From contig CAMJIA010000010.1 of assembly GCA_946405695.1 (NCBI GenBank), positions 1 to 35,713 on the forward strand: a stretch of 35,713 nt of DNA, in the 5' to 3' direction. The DNA comes from an uncultured Prevotellaceae bacterium. GTDB taxonomy: Bacteria > Bacteroidota > Bacteroidia > Bacteroidales > Bacteroidaceae. A model generated the notes under the pieces. The model searched no databases. It was given only the letters and a program-made list of their open reading frames with translations, and was not told where the DNA came from. The position numbers and the translations under genes are program-made. Below are positions 1 through 7,924 of this stretch, piece after piece. Each line of letters opens with the position of its first letter. Position 1 is the first letter of the stretch.

Positions 1-2
1 GA

Positions 3-170
3 CAGGTTATGCCAGAGATTACCGACGAATATGCTGAGAGCGTAAGCGACCGCTATATTGAGCTCTACGAGAACATCGTTGGTGAGCGCTTTGACAAGGC
101 TACAGAAGAAGGCGACATTGCTGCCCGTATAGAGAAGAATGTCAGCGAGTGGCTGAAGAACAGGAAATAG
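3..170 (+). CDS. purC: Phosphoribosylaminoimidazole-succinocarboxamide synthase, C-terminal 55 residues (5' end outside window)
   Basis: Only the tail is present, an open frame running from the window edge to TAG. The residues match the C-terminus I know from Bacteroidetes PurC: a stretch reading EITDEYAESVSDRYIELYEN, then IEKNVSEWLKNRK at the end. PurC (SAICAR synthetase) joins aspartate to CAIR using ATP in de novo purine synthesis. The catalytic ATP-binding part lies upstream and cannot be checked. A decayed hairpin repeat follows the stop, then menG 55 bp on, same strand. Another purine gene, purM, lies 3.4 kb downstream on the same strand. Confidence 0.8.
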   Translation, partial: QVMPEITDEYAESVSDRYIELYENIVGERFDKATEEGDIAARIEKNVSEWLKNRK

Positions 171-173
171 GAG

Positions 174-192
174 GTTGCCGTAATACAGCAAC
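174..192 (+). repeat. Decayed copy of the intercistronic hairpin family
   Basis: Arms GTTGC and GCAAC flank nine bases. By position it matches 15 of 19 bases of the intact hairpin before purM (3572-3590). One inner pair is lost (C opposite A), leaving a 5-bp stem, a mismatch, then two more pairs. It begins three bases after the purC stop, the same placement class as the intact copies. Being a family member is inference. Confidence 0.4.
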
Positions 193-225
193 ATACAAGA
201 ACAGACACTGCAACGAGCAATAAAA

Positions 226-957
226 ATGTACGAGCAGGAGAAGATAACCCCATACTACGAGGGTGAGAAGGCCTCACAGGTGGAGCTGATGTTCGACAAC
301 ATCGCTCCCACCTACGATAAGCTGAACCATCGTCTGTCGTGGGACATCGACAAGGGCTGGCGCAAGAAGGCCATCAAGGCTCTGGAACCCTACCAGCCTC
401 AGTCGCTGCTCGACATAGCCACCGGCACAGGCGACTTTGCCATCCTTGCCACCCAGATGTTACAGCCCCAACGCGTAGTTGGTGCCGACATCAGCGAGGG
501 CATGATGCAGATTGGTCGCCAGAAGGTGAAGACCCTCGGTCTGGACAACGTGGTGACGTTTGAAAAGGAAGACTGTCTACACCTTTCTTATAATAGTGAA
601 ACCTTCGACGCCGTGACTGCGGCCTTCGGCATCCGCAACTTTGCCGACCTCGACGCAGGACTGCGCGAAATGTGTCGCGTGCTACGGCCCGGTGGACACC
701 TCAGCATCGTGGAACTGACCACTCCCGTCTCGTTCCCCATGCGCCAGTTGTTCCACATCTACTCACATACGGTGCTGCCTGTCTACGGACGACTCATCTC
801 CAAGGACACCAGCGCCTACTCTTACCTCACCAAGACCATTGAGGCGTTCCCACAGGGCGAGCGTATGGTGGACATCTTGAAGAAGGCAGGCTTCCGCGAG
901 GCATCGTTCAAACGGTTGACCTTCGGCATCTGCACGATGTATTTCGCGACGAAATGA
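226..957 (+). CDS. menG: Demethylmenaquinone methyltransferase (UbiE/MenG family)
   Basis: A 243-residue SAM-dependent methyltransferase of normal length for the family. The SAM-binding glycine motif DIATGTGDF is at about residues 63-71, the acidic end of strand 2 in GADIS at 86-90, the UbiE hallmark AFGIRNF at 133-139, and RVLRPGG at 151-157. It performs the last C-methylation in quinone synthesis. I infer demethylmenaquinone as substrate because Bacteroidales use menaquinone and lack ubiquinone; the sequence alone does not separate UbiE from MenG. The ATG at 226 follows an A-rich stretch, without a clear Shine-Dalgarno, as is usual in this phylum. aroE follows after 28 bp; both serve products of the chorismate branch. 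Confidence 0.92.
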   Translation: MYEQEKITPYYEGEKASQVELMFDNIAPTYDKLNHRLSWDIDKGWRKKAIKALEPYQPQSLLDIATGTGDFAILATQMLQPQRVVGADISEGMMQIGRQKVKTLGLDNVVTFEKEDCLHLSYNSETFDAVTAAFGIRNFADLDAGLREMCRVLRPGGHLSIVELTTPVSFPMRQLFHIYSHTVLPVYGRLISKDTSAYSYLTKTIEAFPQGERMVDILKKAGFREASFKRLTFGICTMYFATK

Positions 958-961
958 AATA

Positions 962-985
962 GTAAATCGTCAAATTGTAAATCAT
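962..985 (+). repeat. 24-nt AT-rich start-proximal repeat, copy 1 (aroE)
   Basis: Fits RTAAATYGTCAAATWGTAAA followed by YAT, and abuts the aroE ATG directly. It matches the copy before iorB at 22 of 24 positions and the copy before clpC at 21 of 24. It fills nearly the whole menG-aroE spacer. No hairpin is evident. The function is unknown to me. Confidence 0.6.
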
Positions 986-1732
986 ATGGAAAAGTACGGA
1001 CTTATCGGTTACCCATTGGGCCACTCATTCTCCATCAGCTACTTCAACCAGCGATTCCAGGATGAGGGCATCGATGCTGTGTATGAGAACTTCGAGATTC
1101 CCTCCATTGAGGCACTCGACGAGGTGATTGGTGCTAACCCAGAACTGAAAGGACTCAACGTGACCATCCCCTACAAGGAGAAGGTCATTCCCTATCTGGA
1201 CAGCATCACACCAGAGGCCAGAGCCATTGGTGCCGTCAACGTCATCAAGGTCACTCACGAGGGCAGGAACACCAAGCTGAAGGGCTACAACAGCGATGTT
1301 ATCGGTTTCACCAAGAGCATCGAACCCATGCTTGACAAGAAATGGCACAAGAAGGCACTCATCCTCGGTACGGGCGGTGCGTCGAAAGCTATCAACTTCG
1401 GACTGAAGCATCTGGGACTGGAAACCGTCTTCGTTAGTCGTTACGAGCGTCCTGACACCATCCAGTATGACAAGATAACCCCCGACGTGGTGGAAGAGTA
1501 CAACGTCATCGTGAACTGCACGCCGTTGGGCATGTATCCGAAGACCGAGGAGTGTCCACAGTTGCCCTATGAGGCCATGGATAGTCACACCATCCTCTAT
1601 GACCTTATCTACAATCCCGACGAGACGCTCTTCATGAAACGCGGTGCCCAATACGGCGCACAGACCAAGAACGGTCTGGAGATGCTCCTGCTGCAGGCCT
1701 TTGCCTCCTGGGAGTTCTGGCACGAGAAATAA
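986..1732 (+). CDS. aroE: Shikimate dehydrogenase (NADP+)
   Basis: A 248-residue protein, slightly shorter than the E. coli enzyme (272), as I would expect in Bacteroidetes. It reduces 3-dehydroshikimate to shikimate with NADPH. Visible motifs are the substrate-binding GYPLGHSFS at residues 8-16, NVTIPYK at 58-64 with the catalytic lysine at 64, IGAVNV at 81-86, the partner aspartate in YNSD (104), the dinucleotide-binding LGTGGASKA at 127-135, and NGLEMLLLQA near the C-terminus. The ATG directly follows the 24-nt repeat. It lies between menG and a TPM-domain gene on the same strand, so they are probably cotranscribed; aroE feeds the chorismate used for menaquinone and aromatic amino acids. 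Confidence 0.95.
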   Translation: MEKYGLIGYPLGHSFSISYFNQRFQDEGIDAVYENFEIPSIEALDEVIGANPELKGLNVTIPYKEKVIPYLDSITPEARAIGAVNVIKVTHEGRNTKLKGYNSDVIGFTKSIEPMLDKKWHKKALILGTGGASKAINFGLKHLGLETVFVSRYERPDTIQYDKITPDVVEEYNVIVNCTPLGMYPKTEECPQLPYEAMDSHTILYDLIYNPDETLFMKRGAQYGAQTKNGLEMLLLQAFASWEFWHEK

Positions 1733-1733
1733 A

Positions 1734-1770
1734 CGATTCTGCACGATTAATAAGCGATTCTACGAGAATA
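1734..1770 (+). repeat. CG-punctuated spacer repeat between aroE and the TPM gene
   Basis: CGATTCT occurs at 1734 and 1755, and CGATTAAT and CGAGAATA follow in between and after, so CG recurs at 1734, 1744, 1755 and 1763. This is an imperfect direct repeat of about 21 bp filling the gap up to the next ATG. It resembles, less regularly, the 8-bp arrays before lemA and the aminotransferase. Confidence 0.35.
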
Positions 1771-1774
1771 AGCT

Positions 1775-2905
1775 ATGGACGAATACAAGGCATCACTCGA
1801 CAAACTGACCAAGCAGTACAACCAGGCCATTCAGGCTCTGGAGAGTGCCTTTGAGTTGGAGAAAGGGCAGGTCGGTCGCGTCAACAAGCTCAAAGAGCAG
1901 TACTCCGGACGCTACACACAACTGGTCCACGAATATCGCCAGAAGCGCAAAGTCGTCATTGCGGAGTACAAGCAGGCGCACCCTGAATGGACCAAAGCCC
2001 GCAAGATGTGGGGCTGGATTTTCGTCATCGGCATCCTGACGGCTATGACCTGTTGCACCATGGCACTGCCCGACAGCCCTGAGCCCGAAGCCACCACGGA
2101 AAGCGTTGAAGGCACTGCCAGTGCGCTCAGCGGTTCTGACGCTGAGGTTACCTATTGGAATGCCGACAACATCCCCATTCCCTACCTGCAGGACTCCACA
2201 CAATACGTCTCCAATCCCGACCACGTGCTCTCGCAGCAAATCGTTGATAATATGAACGTTACGCTACAGCGATTAAACCTTGACCTGGGCGTACAATCAG
2301 TAGTCATCGTAGTCAATCATATTGAAAACGACGACCCCTTCCGCCTAGCGCAGGATGTGGGCAACAAATACGGTGTGGGCCATGGCGACCGCGGCCTTAT
2401 GGTGGTATGCGGTTATCAGGACCACTCGCTCAACATCTCGCCTGGACGTTCCTTGGAGGGCGACCTCACCGATGTGGAGTGCCGTCGCTTGGAACAGCAG
2501 TATGCCGTTCCGTTCATGAAGCGCGAACAACCCGACAGCGCCATGTACTATCTGACCGAGGCCATTTACTCCACCCTGGAGAAGAAACAGCTACCCGTAG
2601 CATCGTCGCTGATGGCTGAAGACGCAGAGGACGAAGATGACGCAGCATTGGTTGCAGTGGGTCTGACCACTTTCTTCCTCACCCTCTGGTTCATCTTCTT
2701 CCTCAATAAGAATGGCAAGTACCACTGGCTGGGACTCGTCGGCATGGTGCCTCTGCTGGCCAATCCGTTCTATGTTGCTCCCCAAAGTAGTGGTGGTGGT
2801 TTCGGAGGCTTTGGCGGCGGTGGTCACAGCGGTAGTGGCGGCTTTAGCGGAGGGTCCTTTGGTGGCGGAAGCTTCGGAGGCGGTGGTGCCACATCGCGTT
2901 GGTAA
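1775..2905 (+). CDS. TPM-domain membrane protein with glycine-rich tail
   Basis: 376 residues. Residues 1-75 are charged and helical, probably a coiled coil. A hydrophobic segment spans about 79-98, the TPM domain about 141-270 (ending in a run like FMKREQPDSAMYYLTEAI), two more hydrophobic segments about 290-310 and 316-335, and a Gly/Ser-rich tail with repeated SGGGFGG-type units at 338-376 ending in SRW. TPM domains occur in YgcG-like membrane proteins and in the Psb32 photosystem-repair factor; a precise activity is not established for this branch. lemA is directly downstream, a pairing I recall from many bacteria, which suggests a shared envelope role. The N-terminal coiled coil is unusual compared with YgcG types, which begin with a signal peptide. 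Confidence 0.8.
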   Translation: MDEYKASLDKLTKQYNQAIQALESAFELEKGQVGRVNKLKEQYSGRYTQLVHEYRQKRKVVIAEYKQAHPEWTKARKMWGWIFVIGILTAMTCCTMALPDSPEPEATTESVEGTASALSGSDAEVTYWNADNIPIPYLQDSTQYVSNPDHVLSQQIVDNMNVTLQRLNLDLGVQSVVIVVNHIENDDPFRLAQDVGNKYGVGHGDRGLMVVCGYQDHSLNISPGRSLEGDLTDVECRRLEQQYAVPFMKREQPDSAMYYLTEAIYSTLEKKQLPVASSLMAEDAEDEDDAALVAVGLTTFFLTLWFIFFLNKNGKYHWLGLVGMVPLLANPFYVAPQSSGGGFGGFGGGGHSGSGGFSGGSFGGGSFGGGGATSRW

Positions 2906-2916
2906 CGCCATCGTCG

Positions 2917-2964
2917 TCGAAATATCGGAACATCGAAATATCGCAATTACGAAATAACGAAAAA
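2917..2964 (+). repeat. 8-bp tandem array before lemA (six units)
   Basis: Six consecutive 8-bp units start at 2917, 2925, 2933, 2941, 2949 and 2957: TCGAAATA, TCGGAACA, TCGAAATA, TCGCAATT, ACGAAATA, ACGAAAAA. CG is at positions 2-3 of every unit. Units alternate, giving a clearer 16-bp period. The array ends nine bases before the lemA ATG. It is similar in unit length and composition to the array at 9268-9301. Confidence 0.7.
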
Positions 2965-2973
2965 TAATAAATT

Positions 2974-3561
2974 ATGAAACTCAGTAAATCTACAATCGGA
3001 ATCATTGCAGCCGTTGTCATCATCTGCATCTGGGCTGCCAGTGCTTACAATTCAATGGTCAGCGAGCAGGAGAAAGCTACTACTGCGCTGGCTAACGTAC
3101 AGTCAGCCTATCAGCGTCGTGCCGACCTCATCCCCAATCTGGTGGAAGTCGTTAAAGGCTATGCCTCACACGAGAAGGAAACCCTCGAAGGTGTCGTTGC
3201 TGCACGTTCAAAGGCTACTCAGGTAACTCTTGATCCCACGAACATGACTCCTGAAAAGATGAAGGAGTTCCAACAGGCACAGGGTGAGCTGGGTGCTGCC
3301 CTCGGTCGACTGATTGCTATCCAGGAGAACTATCCTGACCTGAAAGCCAACGAGAACTTCCGCGACTTGCAGGCTCAGCTGGAAGGTACCGAGAACCGCA
3401 TCAACGAGGCCCGCAACAAGTTCAACGGCGTCGTTCAGCAGTACAACATCGTCATCCGCAAGTTCCCCAAGAACCTCCTTGCCGGTATCTTTGGCTTTAA
3501 CACCATGGATAAGTTCGAGGCTGAGGCAGGTGCAGAGAAAGCTCCCCAAGTAAAGTTCTAA
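2974..3561 (+). CDS. lemA: LemA family protein
   Basis: 195 residues. An N-terminal membrane segment at about 8-24 is followed directly by the LemA signature: YNSMVSEQEKATTALANVQ at 25-43, then YQRRADLIPNLVEVVKGYA, and HEKETLEGVVAARSKA at about 66-81. The rest is a helical bundle, with NPLNxxA-type features replaced by the family's FPKNLLAGIFGF near residues 164-175. LemA proteins are inner-membrane anchored helical proteins of unclear function, often beside TPM-domain genes, as here. The stop codon overlaps an ATG (TAATG) that opens a 17-codon frame running through the downstream hairpin into purM. Confidence 0.93.
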   Translation: MKLSKSTIGIIAAVVIICIWAASAYNSMVSEQEKATTALANVQSAYQRRADLIPNLVEVVKGYASHEKETLEGVVAARSKATQVTLDPTNMTPEKMKEFQQAQGELGAALGRLIAIQENYPDLKANENFRDLQAQLEGTENRINEARNKFNGVVQQYNIVIRKFPKNLLAGIFGFNTMDKFEAEAGAEKAPQVKF

Positions 3562-3570
3562 TGTTCAGTA

Positions 3571-3591
3571 TGTTGCTGTGGCACAGCAACA
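3571..3591 (+). repeat. Intercistronic hairpin A (before purM)
   Basis: A 21-nt inverted repeat: arms TGTTGCTG and CAGCAACA around TGGCA; pairing can extend to 10 bp with a 1-nt loop. It is preceded by GTATG. There is no T-tract after it, so it does not look like a terminator. It sits in the 45-bp lemA-purM gap, 15 nt before the ATG. It lies in a 17-codon frame (3561-3614) that starts in the lemA stop and ends just inside purM. Confidence 0.8.
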
Positions 3592-3606
3592 AACATTACA
3601 ATAAAT

Positions 3607-4770
3607 ATGGATAACCGTTATATGATGCGCGGTGTTAGTGCCGCCAAAGAAGACGTTCATGCAGCCATCAAGAACATCGACAAGGGTATCTTCCCACAGG
3701 CCTTCTGCAAGATTATCCCCGACATTCTGGGTGGCGACCCTGAATACTGTAACATCATGCATGCCGATGGTGCCGGCACCAAGTCGGCCCTCGCCTACAT
3801 GTATTGGAAGGAGACTGGAGACCTGTCCGTATGGAAAGGTATCGCTCAGGATGCCATCGTGATGAATACCGATGACCTGCTATGCGTAGGTGCTGTAGAT
3901 AACATCCTGGTATCAAGCACCATCGGTCGTAACAAGATGTTGATTCCTGGCGAGGTTATCTCAGCCATCATCAATGGTACCGATGAACTGCTGGCCGAAC
4001 TCCGCGAGATGGGCATTGGTATCTATCCCACCGGTGGTGAGACGGCTGACGTGGGTGACCTTGTACGCACCATCATTGTAGATAGCACCGTTACCTGCCG
4101 CATGAAACGTTCAGACGTCATCGACAATGCCAATATCCGCCCGGGCGATGTGATCGTTGGTTTGTCGTCAACCGGTCAGGCCACCTACGAGAAGCGCTAC
4201 AACGGTGGTATGGGTTCCAACGGACTTACCTCAGCCCGCCACGATGTCTTCGCCAAATATCTGGCCGAGAACTATCCTGAGAGCTACGACCACGCCGTAC
4301 CCGATGAGTTGGTGTATAGCGGTAAATACAAGCTCACCGATGCCGTTGAGGGTTCCCCCGTCGACGCTGGCCAGCTCGTTCTCTCTCCCACCCGCACCTA
4401 TGCGCCCGTCATCAAGAAGCTGTTAGACGAGCTCCGTCCTGAAATCCACGGTATGGTACACTGCACAGGAGGCGCCCAGACCAAGGTGCTCCACTTTGTG
4501 AACGACAACTGTCGTGTCATCAAGGACAACATGTTCCCCGTACCACCCTTGTTCCGTGCCATCCACGAATGCTCCGGCACCGATTGGAAGGAGATGTACC
4601 AGGTATTCAATATGGGTCACCGTATGGAAATCTACGTCCGTCCCGAGGTTGCCGATCAGGTCATCGCCCTCTCGAAGAGCTTCAACATCGATGCCCAGGT
4701 TATCGGTCATATCGAGGAAGGTCCCAAGAGTCTGACTATCAAGAGTGAATTTGGAGAATTCAATTATTAA
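3607..4770 (+). CDS. purM: Phosphoribosylformylglycinamidine cyclo-ligase (AIR synthase), Bacteroidetes type
   Basis: 387 residues, longer than the roughly 345 of E. coli PurM. It closes FGAM to AIR using ATP, in the cytoplasm. Family landmarks are recognisable but divergent: HADGAGTKS at 52-60 (GTDGVGTK in E. coli), MNTDDLLCVGA at 86-96, GGETADVGD at 143-151, HGMVHCTGGAQ at about 280-290, and FNMGHRMEIYV near residue 337. Because of the divergence some databases may call it AIR-synthase-related, but the full motif order supports PurM. It is the second purine gene on this strand after purC. A strong terminator follows 21 bp after the stop. The hairpin just upstream may affect its translation; that is inference. 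Confidence 0.85.
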   Translation: MDNRYMMRGVSAAKEDVHAAIKNIDKGIFPQAFCKIIPDILGGDPEYCNIMHADGAGTKSALAYMYWKETGDLSVWKGIAQDAIVMNTDDLLCVGAVDNILVSSTIGRNKMLIPGEVISAIINGTDELLAELREMGIGIYPTGGETADVGDLVRTIIVDSTVTCRMKRSDVIDNANIRPGDVIVGLSSTGQATYEKRYNGGMGSNGLTSARHDVFAKYLAENYPESYDHAVPDELVYSGKYKLTDAVEGSPVDAGQLVLSPTRTYAPVIKKLLDELRPEIHGMVHCTGGAQTKVLHFVNDNCRVIKDNMFPVPPLFRAIHECSGTDWKEMYQVFNMGHRMEIYVRPEVADQVIALSKSFNIDAQVIGHIEEGPKSLTIKSEFGEFNY

Positions 4771-4791
4771 TACGATATTATCTTCATTTAA

Positions 4792-4822
4792 GAGGGAAAC
4801 CTTTCCGGTTTCCTTCTTTTTT
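4792..4822 (+). terminator. Intrinsic terminator after purM
   Basis: Arms GAGGGAAACC (4792-4801) and GGTTTCCTTC (4807-4816) pair over 10 bp with one G-U, around loop TTTCC, followed by six T. It ends the menG-purM gene run. The rest of the gap to htrA (4823-5045) is AT-rich; besides the promoter it holds a small GCCGT/ACGGC inverted repeat (4912-4929 region) of unknown role. Confidence 0.85.
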
Positions 4823-4954
4823 ATTTCTATATATAAAATTATAAATACTTCACTTTGTTAATTTTGTCAGTAATTTCACAATTCAATCGTTAATTTCTAA
4901 CAGCCGTTAAGTCTGACGGCAGAATTGTTAAATTGCGACAAAAAGATACGACAA

Positions 4955-4988
4955 ATTGTCAGTATATGGAAAAATGCACCTATATTTG
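4955..4988 (+). promoter_or_regulatory. Probable Bacteroidetes-type promoter for htrA
   Basis: A -7 box TATATTTG (4981-4988) fits TAnnTTTG. ATTG at 4955-4958 is a weak -33 box with a 22-bp spacer, slightly long. The transcript would have a leader of about 50 nt. A second partial -7 match (TAATTTTG, 4859-4866) has no -33 partner. Confidence 0.6.
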
Positions 4989-5045
4989 CACCGTCAAACG
5001 ACAAAAGCGAATACGAACAATAACATTAATTAAACTGATAAGATT

Positions 5046-6512
5046 ATGAAAAAGATTGTAAAGACATTGATGCCAGCCATGTATCTCATGGTTATCGCAT
5101 TCTCTGCAGCCTCTTGCAACAAGACACAGGCTGCTCCTGCAACAGCCGCTGTTGCTCCAGGACAACCTGTCGACCTCACGTATGCAGCCGAAAAGTCGCT
5201 GCCCGCAGTGGTATATATCAAGTCGGTGACCAACTCGAAGGTGCAGACCGTAGAGTATAGCGACCCGTTTGAGGACTTTTTCTCAGACCCGTTCGGTGGT
5301 TTCTTCGGACGTGGTCAGGGACAAGGCAACGGTGGTGGCCGCAAGCGTCAGGTGCAGACCCCGAAGCGTGCCGCTGCTGGTTCAGGTGTCATCATCTCGG
5401 CAGATGGTTATATTGTGACCAACAACCACGTAGTCGATGGTGCCGACGAGTTGACAGTAACGCTGAACGAAAACTCTAAAGAGTACTCAGCCCGCATCAT
5501 TGGTGCTGACAAGCAGACCGACCTGGCACTTATCAAGATTGACGCCAAAAACCTGCCCGCAATCGTTATAGCAAACTCAGACGATGTGAAAGTGGGCGAA
5601 TGGGTATTGGCCGTTGGTAACCCATTGGGACTGAACAACACAGTGACAGCAGGTATCGTTTCTGCAAAGGCCCGTTCGATGGGTCAGGGTGTAAGCTCGA
5701 TGATTCAGACCGACGCTGCCATCAACCAGGGAAACTCTGGTGGCGCATTGGTGAATACCCGTGGCGAACTGATAGGCATCAACGCCATGCTGGCTTCGCC
5801 AACGGGTTCGAACATTGGTTACGGTTTTGCCATTCCTACTACTATCGTCCAGAAAGCCATCGACGACTTTAAGAAGTACGGTACCTACCAGCGCGCCATG
5901 ATTGGCATCAAGGGTAGCGACGTCAGCAACTATGTGGACGTGGAGAAAGAGAAAGGCAACGAAGTTGACCTAGGCACCATGGAAGGTATCTATATTGCCG
6001 AGGTTGTTGAGGACGGTGCAGCTGCTGACGCTGGTCTGCAGAAGGGCGATGTAATCACCACCATTGACGGTAAGAAGGTGAAGCAGTTTGGTGAACTACA
6101 GGGCATCATCGCCCAGAAGCGTCCTGGCGACAAGGTGACCGTTAAGTATCTGCGCAACAAGAAGGAGAAGACCGTTACGCTGACACTGAAGAACGAGCAG
6201 GGTAACACGAAGGTTGTGAAGAATGCTGATGTCGACGTACTTGGCATCGATGTGCGTCCTGTCACCGAGAGTCAGAAAAAGCAGTTAGAAATCTCGTATG
6301 GTCTTGAGGTTCTGAAAGTTAACGGTGGAAAGATGAAGGATGCCGGAGTACCTAAGGGCTTCATCATCCAGGTGGTCAACGACCAACCTATGCGCTCGTT
6401 CGACGACTTGCAGGAGGTAGTGAAAGACGCAAAAGACCAGATGCTGGTCATCAAGGGAATCTTCCCGACAGGCAAGCGCGGTGGTTTCGTGGTTTACCTA
6501 CAGAATGAATAA
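5046..6512 (+). CDS. htrA: Periplasmic serine protease/chaperone, HtrA (DegP/DegQ) family
   Basis: 488 residues: N-terminal hydrophobic signal ending in a lipobox-like AASC (Cys24), so it may be a lipoprotein; a Phe/Gly/Gln-rich loop at about 72-105; a trypsin-like domain at about 110-275; and two PDZ domains at about 280-385 and 400-480. The catalytic triad is complete: His128 in NNHVVDGA, Asp159 in QTDLALIKID, Ser231 in NQGNSGGAL. HtrA proteases degrade or refold damaged envelope proteins. It has its own promoter and a terminator upstream. The next gene is rpoD, separated by about 100 bp with its own promoter, so htrA is probably monocistronic. Confidence 0.95.
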   Translation: MKKIVKTLMPAMYLMVIAFSAASCNKTQAAPATAAVAPGQPVDLTYAAEKSLPAVVYIKSVTNSKVQTVEYSDPFEDFFSDPFGGFFGRGQGQGNGGGRKRQVQTPKRAAAGSGVIISADGYIVTNNHVVDGADELTVTLNENSKEYSARIIGADKQTDLALIKIDAKNLPAIVIANSDDVKVGEWVLAVGNPLGLNNTVTAGIVSAKARSMGQGVSSMIQTDAAINQGNSGGALVNTRGELIGINAMLASPTGSNIGYGFAIPTTIVQKAIDDFKKYGTYQRAMIGIKGSDVSNYVDVEKEKGNEVDLGTMEGIYIAEVVEDGAAADAGLQKGDVITTIDGKKVKQFGELQGIIAQKRPGDKVTVKYLRNKKEKTVTLTLKNEQGNTKVVKNADVDVLGIDVRPVTESQKKQLEISYGLEVLKVNGGKMKDAGVPKGFIIQVVNDQPMRSFDDLQEVVKDAKDQMLVIKGIFPTGKRGGFVVYLQNE

Positions 6513-6545
6513 GGTAAAAAGATAAAACAAGAAAAAACAGAAAAA

Positions 6546-6584
6546 GTAGGGCATTTTTTTGGTTATTCCAGAAAAATGCCTTAC
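6546..6584. repeat. 13-bp inverted repeat spanning the rpoD promoter
   Basis: Arms GTAGGGCATTTTT (6546-6558) and AAAAATGCCTTAC (6572-6584) pair over 13 bp with one G-U, around a 13-nt loop. The left arm runs into the -33 box and the right arm into the -7 box. It could be an operator, or the weak terminator of htrA read-through (followed by TTTTG); the sequence does not decide. Confidence 0.65.
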
Positions 6585-6589
6585 TTTTG
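6558..6589 (+). promoter_or_regulatory. Promoter of rpoD
   Basis: TTTG at 6558-6561, 20-bp spacer, then TACTTTTG at 6582-6589: a full match to the Bacteroidetes consensus. The predicted leader is about 20 nt. Confidence 0.8.
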
Positions 6590-6614
6590 CAGTCGGCTAT
6601 AAAAATACGACTAA

Positions 6615-7478
6615 ATGAGACAACTAAAAATCACCAAATCCATTACGAATCGCGAAAGTGAGTCGCTGGAAAAATACTTACAGGAGATTGGCCATGAGGA
6701 ATTGCTCTCTACCGACGAAGAAGTTGAGTTGGCACAACGCATCCGCAAGGGCGACCGTAAAGCATTAGACAAGCTCACCAAGGCGAATCTGCGATTTGTG
6801 GTTTCTGTTGCCAAGCAGTACCAGAATCAGGGATTGTCACTCCCTGACCTCATCAACGAGGGTAATCTGGGACTCATCAAGGCAGCTGAGAAGTTTGACG
6901 AGACACGCGGCTTTAAGTTCATATCTTATGCCGTGTGGTGGATTCGTCAGTCTATCCTGCAAGCTATTGCCGAACAGAGTCGTATAGTCCGCCTGCCCCT
7001 GAACCAAGTGGGTTCGGTGAACAAAATTAACCGCATGCTCAACAAGTTTGAGCAAGAGAACGAGCGCCGTCCATCGGTCGACGAGATATCGGAACAAACG
7101 GCCCTACCAGAGGACAAGGTTGGCGAGGCAATGCTGGCAAATACCCGTCACGTATCGGTCGATGCGCCCTTTGTAGATGGTGAGGACAACTCACTGCTCG
7201 ACGTGCTAATAAACGACGATGCGCCAATGGCCGACCGTCAGTTGGTATTGGAGTCTTTACGCGAGGAAATCTCCAATGTGCTCAATACGCTAAGCGACCG
7301 TGAGCGCTGTGTCATCAAGGCGTTCTACGGCATCGGTGAACAAGAGATGACGTTGGAAGAGATTGGTAGCAAGTACGGACTAACGCGTGAGCGTGTGCGC
7401 CAGATAAAGGAGAAAGCTATCCGCCATCTGCGTAGCAACACAAAGAATCAGTTATTGAAATCATATTTAGGACAATAA
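6615..7478 (+). CDS. rpoD: Primary RNA polymerase sigma factor (sigma-70, short Bacteroidetes type)
   Basis: 287 residues, about the length of the Bacteroides primary sigma and far shorter than E. coli RpoD (613) because region 1.1 and its spacer are absent. Region 1.2 is at about 16-28 ([11 protein letters not shown]), region 2 at 50-125 with the -10 recognition/melting segment [20 protein letters not shown], region 3 at 130-200, and region 4.2 helix-turn-helix at about 247-272 ([20 protein letters not shown]). It directs RNA polymerase to the -33/-7 promoters seen through this window, including its own. A small secreted-protein gene starts 22 bp after its stop, at a 26-bp tandem duplication. 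Confidence 0.95.
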   Translation: MRQLKITKSITNRESESLEKYLQEIGHEELLSTDEEVELAQRIRKGDRKALDKLTKANLRFVVSVAKQYQNQGLSLPDLINEGNLGLIKAAEKFDETRGFKFISYAVWWIRQSILQAIAEQSRIVRLPLNQVGSVNKINRMLNKFEQENERRPSVDEISEQTALPEDKVGEAMLANTRHVSVDAPFVDGEDNSLLDVLINDDAPMADRQLVLESLREEISNVLNTLSDRERCVIKAFYGIGEQEMTLEEIGSKYGLTRERVRQIKEKAIRHLRSNTKNQLLKSYLGQ

Positions 7479-7516
7479 GATATTAAAAGTATTTAGGACA
7501 ATGAGATATTTAAAGT
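7465..7516 (+). repeat. 26-bp tandem duplication across the rpoD stop and next start
   Basis: Copy 1 (7465-7490) and copy 2 (7491-7516) are adjacent and match at 24 of 26 positions. Copy 1 holds the last rpoD codons and its TAA (GGACAATAAG). In copy 2 the same place reads GGACAATGAG, and the single A-to-G change creates the ATG of the next gene at 7501. Confidence 0.9.
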
Positions 7517-7920
7517 ATATCGTACTGACGCTATTTGTCTGCGTCGCCATGGGAGCCGAGGCCAAGACGGTAAAGGCTCGCCACATGTATATATTCGGAT
7601 TTGCAGCATCGTTCAAGGATTCTGTTGTCTACATGACGGAGATACAGGACGTGCAGGGTGCCTTGTATGATACAAAGACCAAGTTCCTGTTGGGTCGCGA
7701 TAGCTATTCCGACCAGCTGAAGACCTATTTCAAGGAGAAGATGAAGTTGTCCGACCGCGTGTGCATGGTCATGTTCTCTACTTCAAAGAAAAAAGCTGAG
7801 AAGAAGTACCTGAAGCTTCGCAAGAAATATGTCGGAAATAAAAAACGCCCCTCAACATATGAGGTGCGCTATGTGACAACGCAGGATTTCGAGTTCGAAA
7901 CTGTTAGTTTAGATGAGTAA
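7501..7920 (+). CDS. Small secreted protein of unknown function
   Basis: 139 residues. Residues 1-21 form a standard signal peptide (basic start, hydrophobic core, GAEA-type cleavage site before KTVKARH), so the product is probably exported to the periplasm. The mature part is basic, with a Lys-rich stretch at about 96-116 and a central segment rich in Tyr/Asp. I recognise no domain or active-site motif. It lies 22 bp after rpoD on the same strand and is closed by the bidirectional terminator, so it is likely cotranscribed with rpoD. Its start codon comes from the tandem duplication. A reading frame of this length with a proper signal peptide is very likely real. Confidence 0.75.
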   Translation: MRYLKYIVLTLFVCVAMGAEAKTVKARHMYIFGFAASFKDSVVYMTEIQDVQGALYDTKTKFLLGRDSYSDQLKTYFKEKMKLSDRVCMVMFSTSKKKAEKKYLKLRKKYVGNKKRPSTYEVRYVTTQDFEFETVSLDE

Positions 7921-7924
7921 TAGT

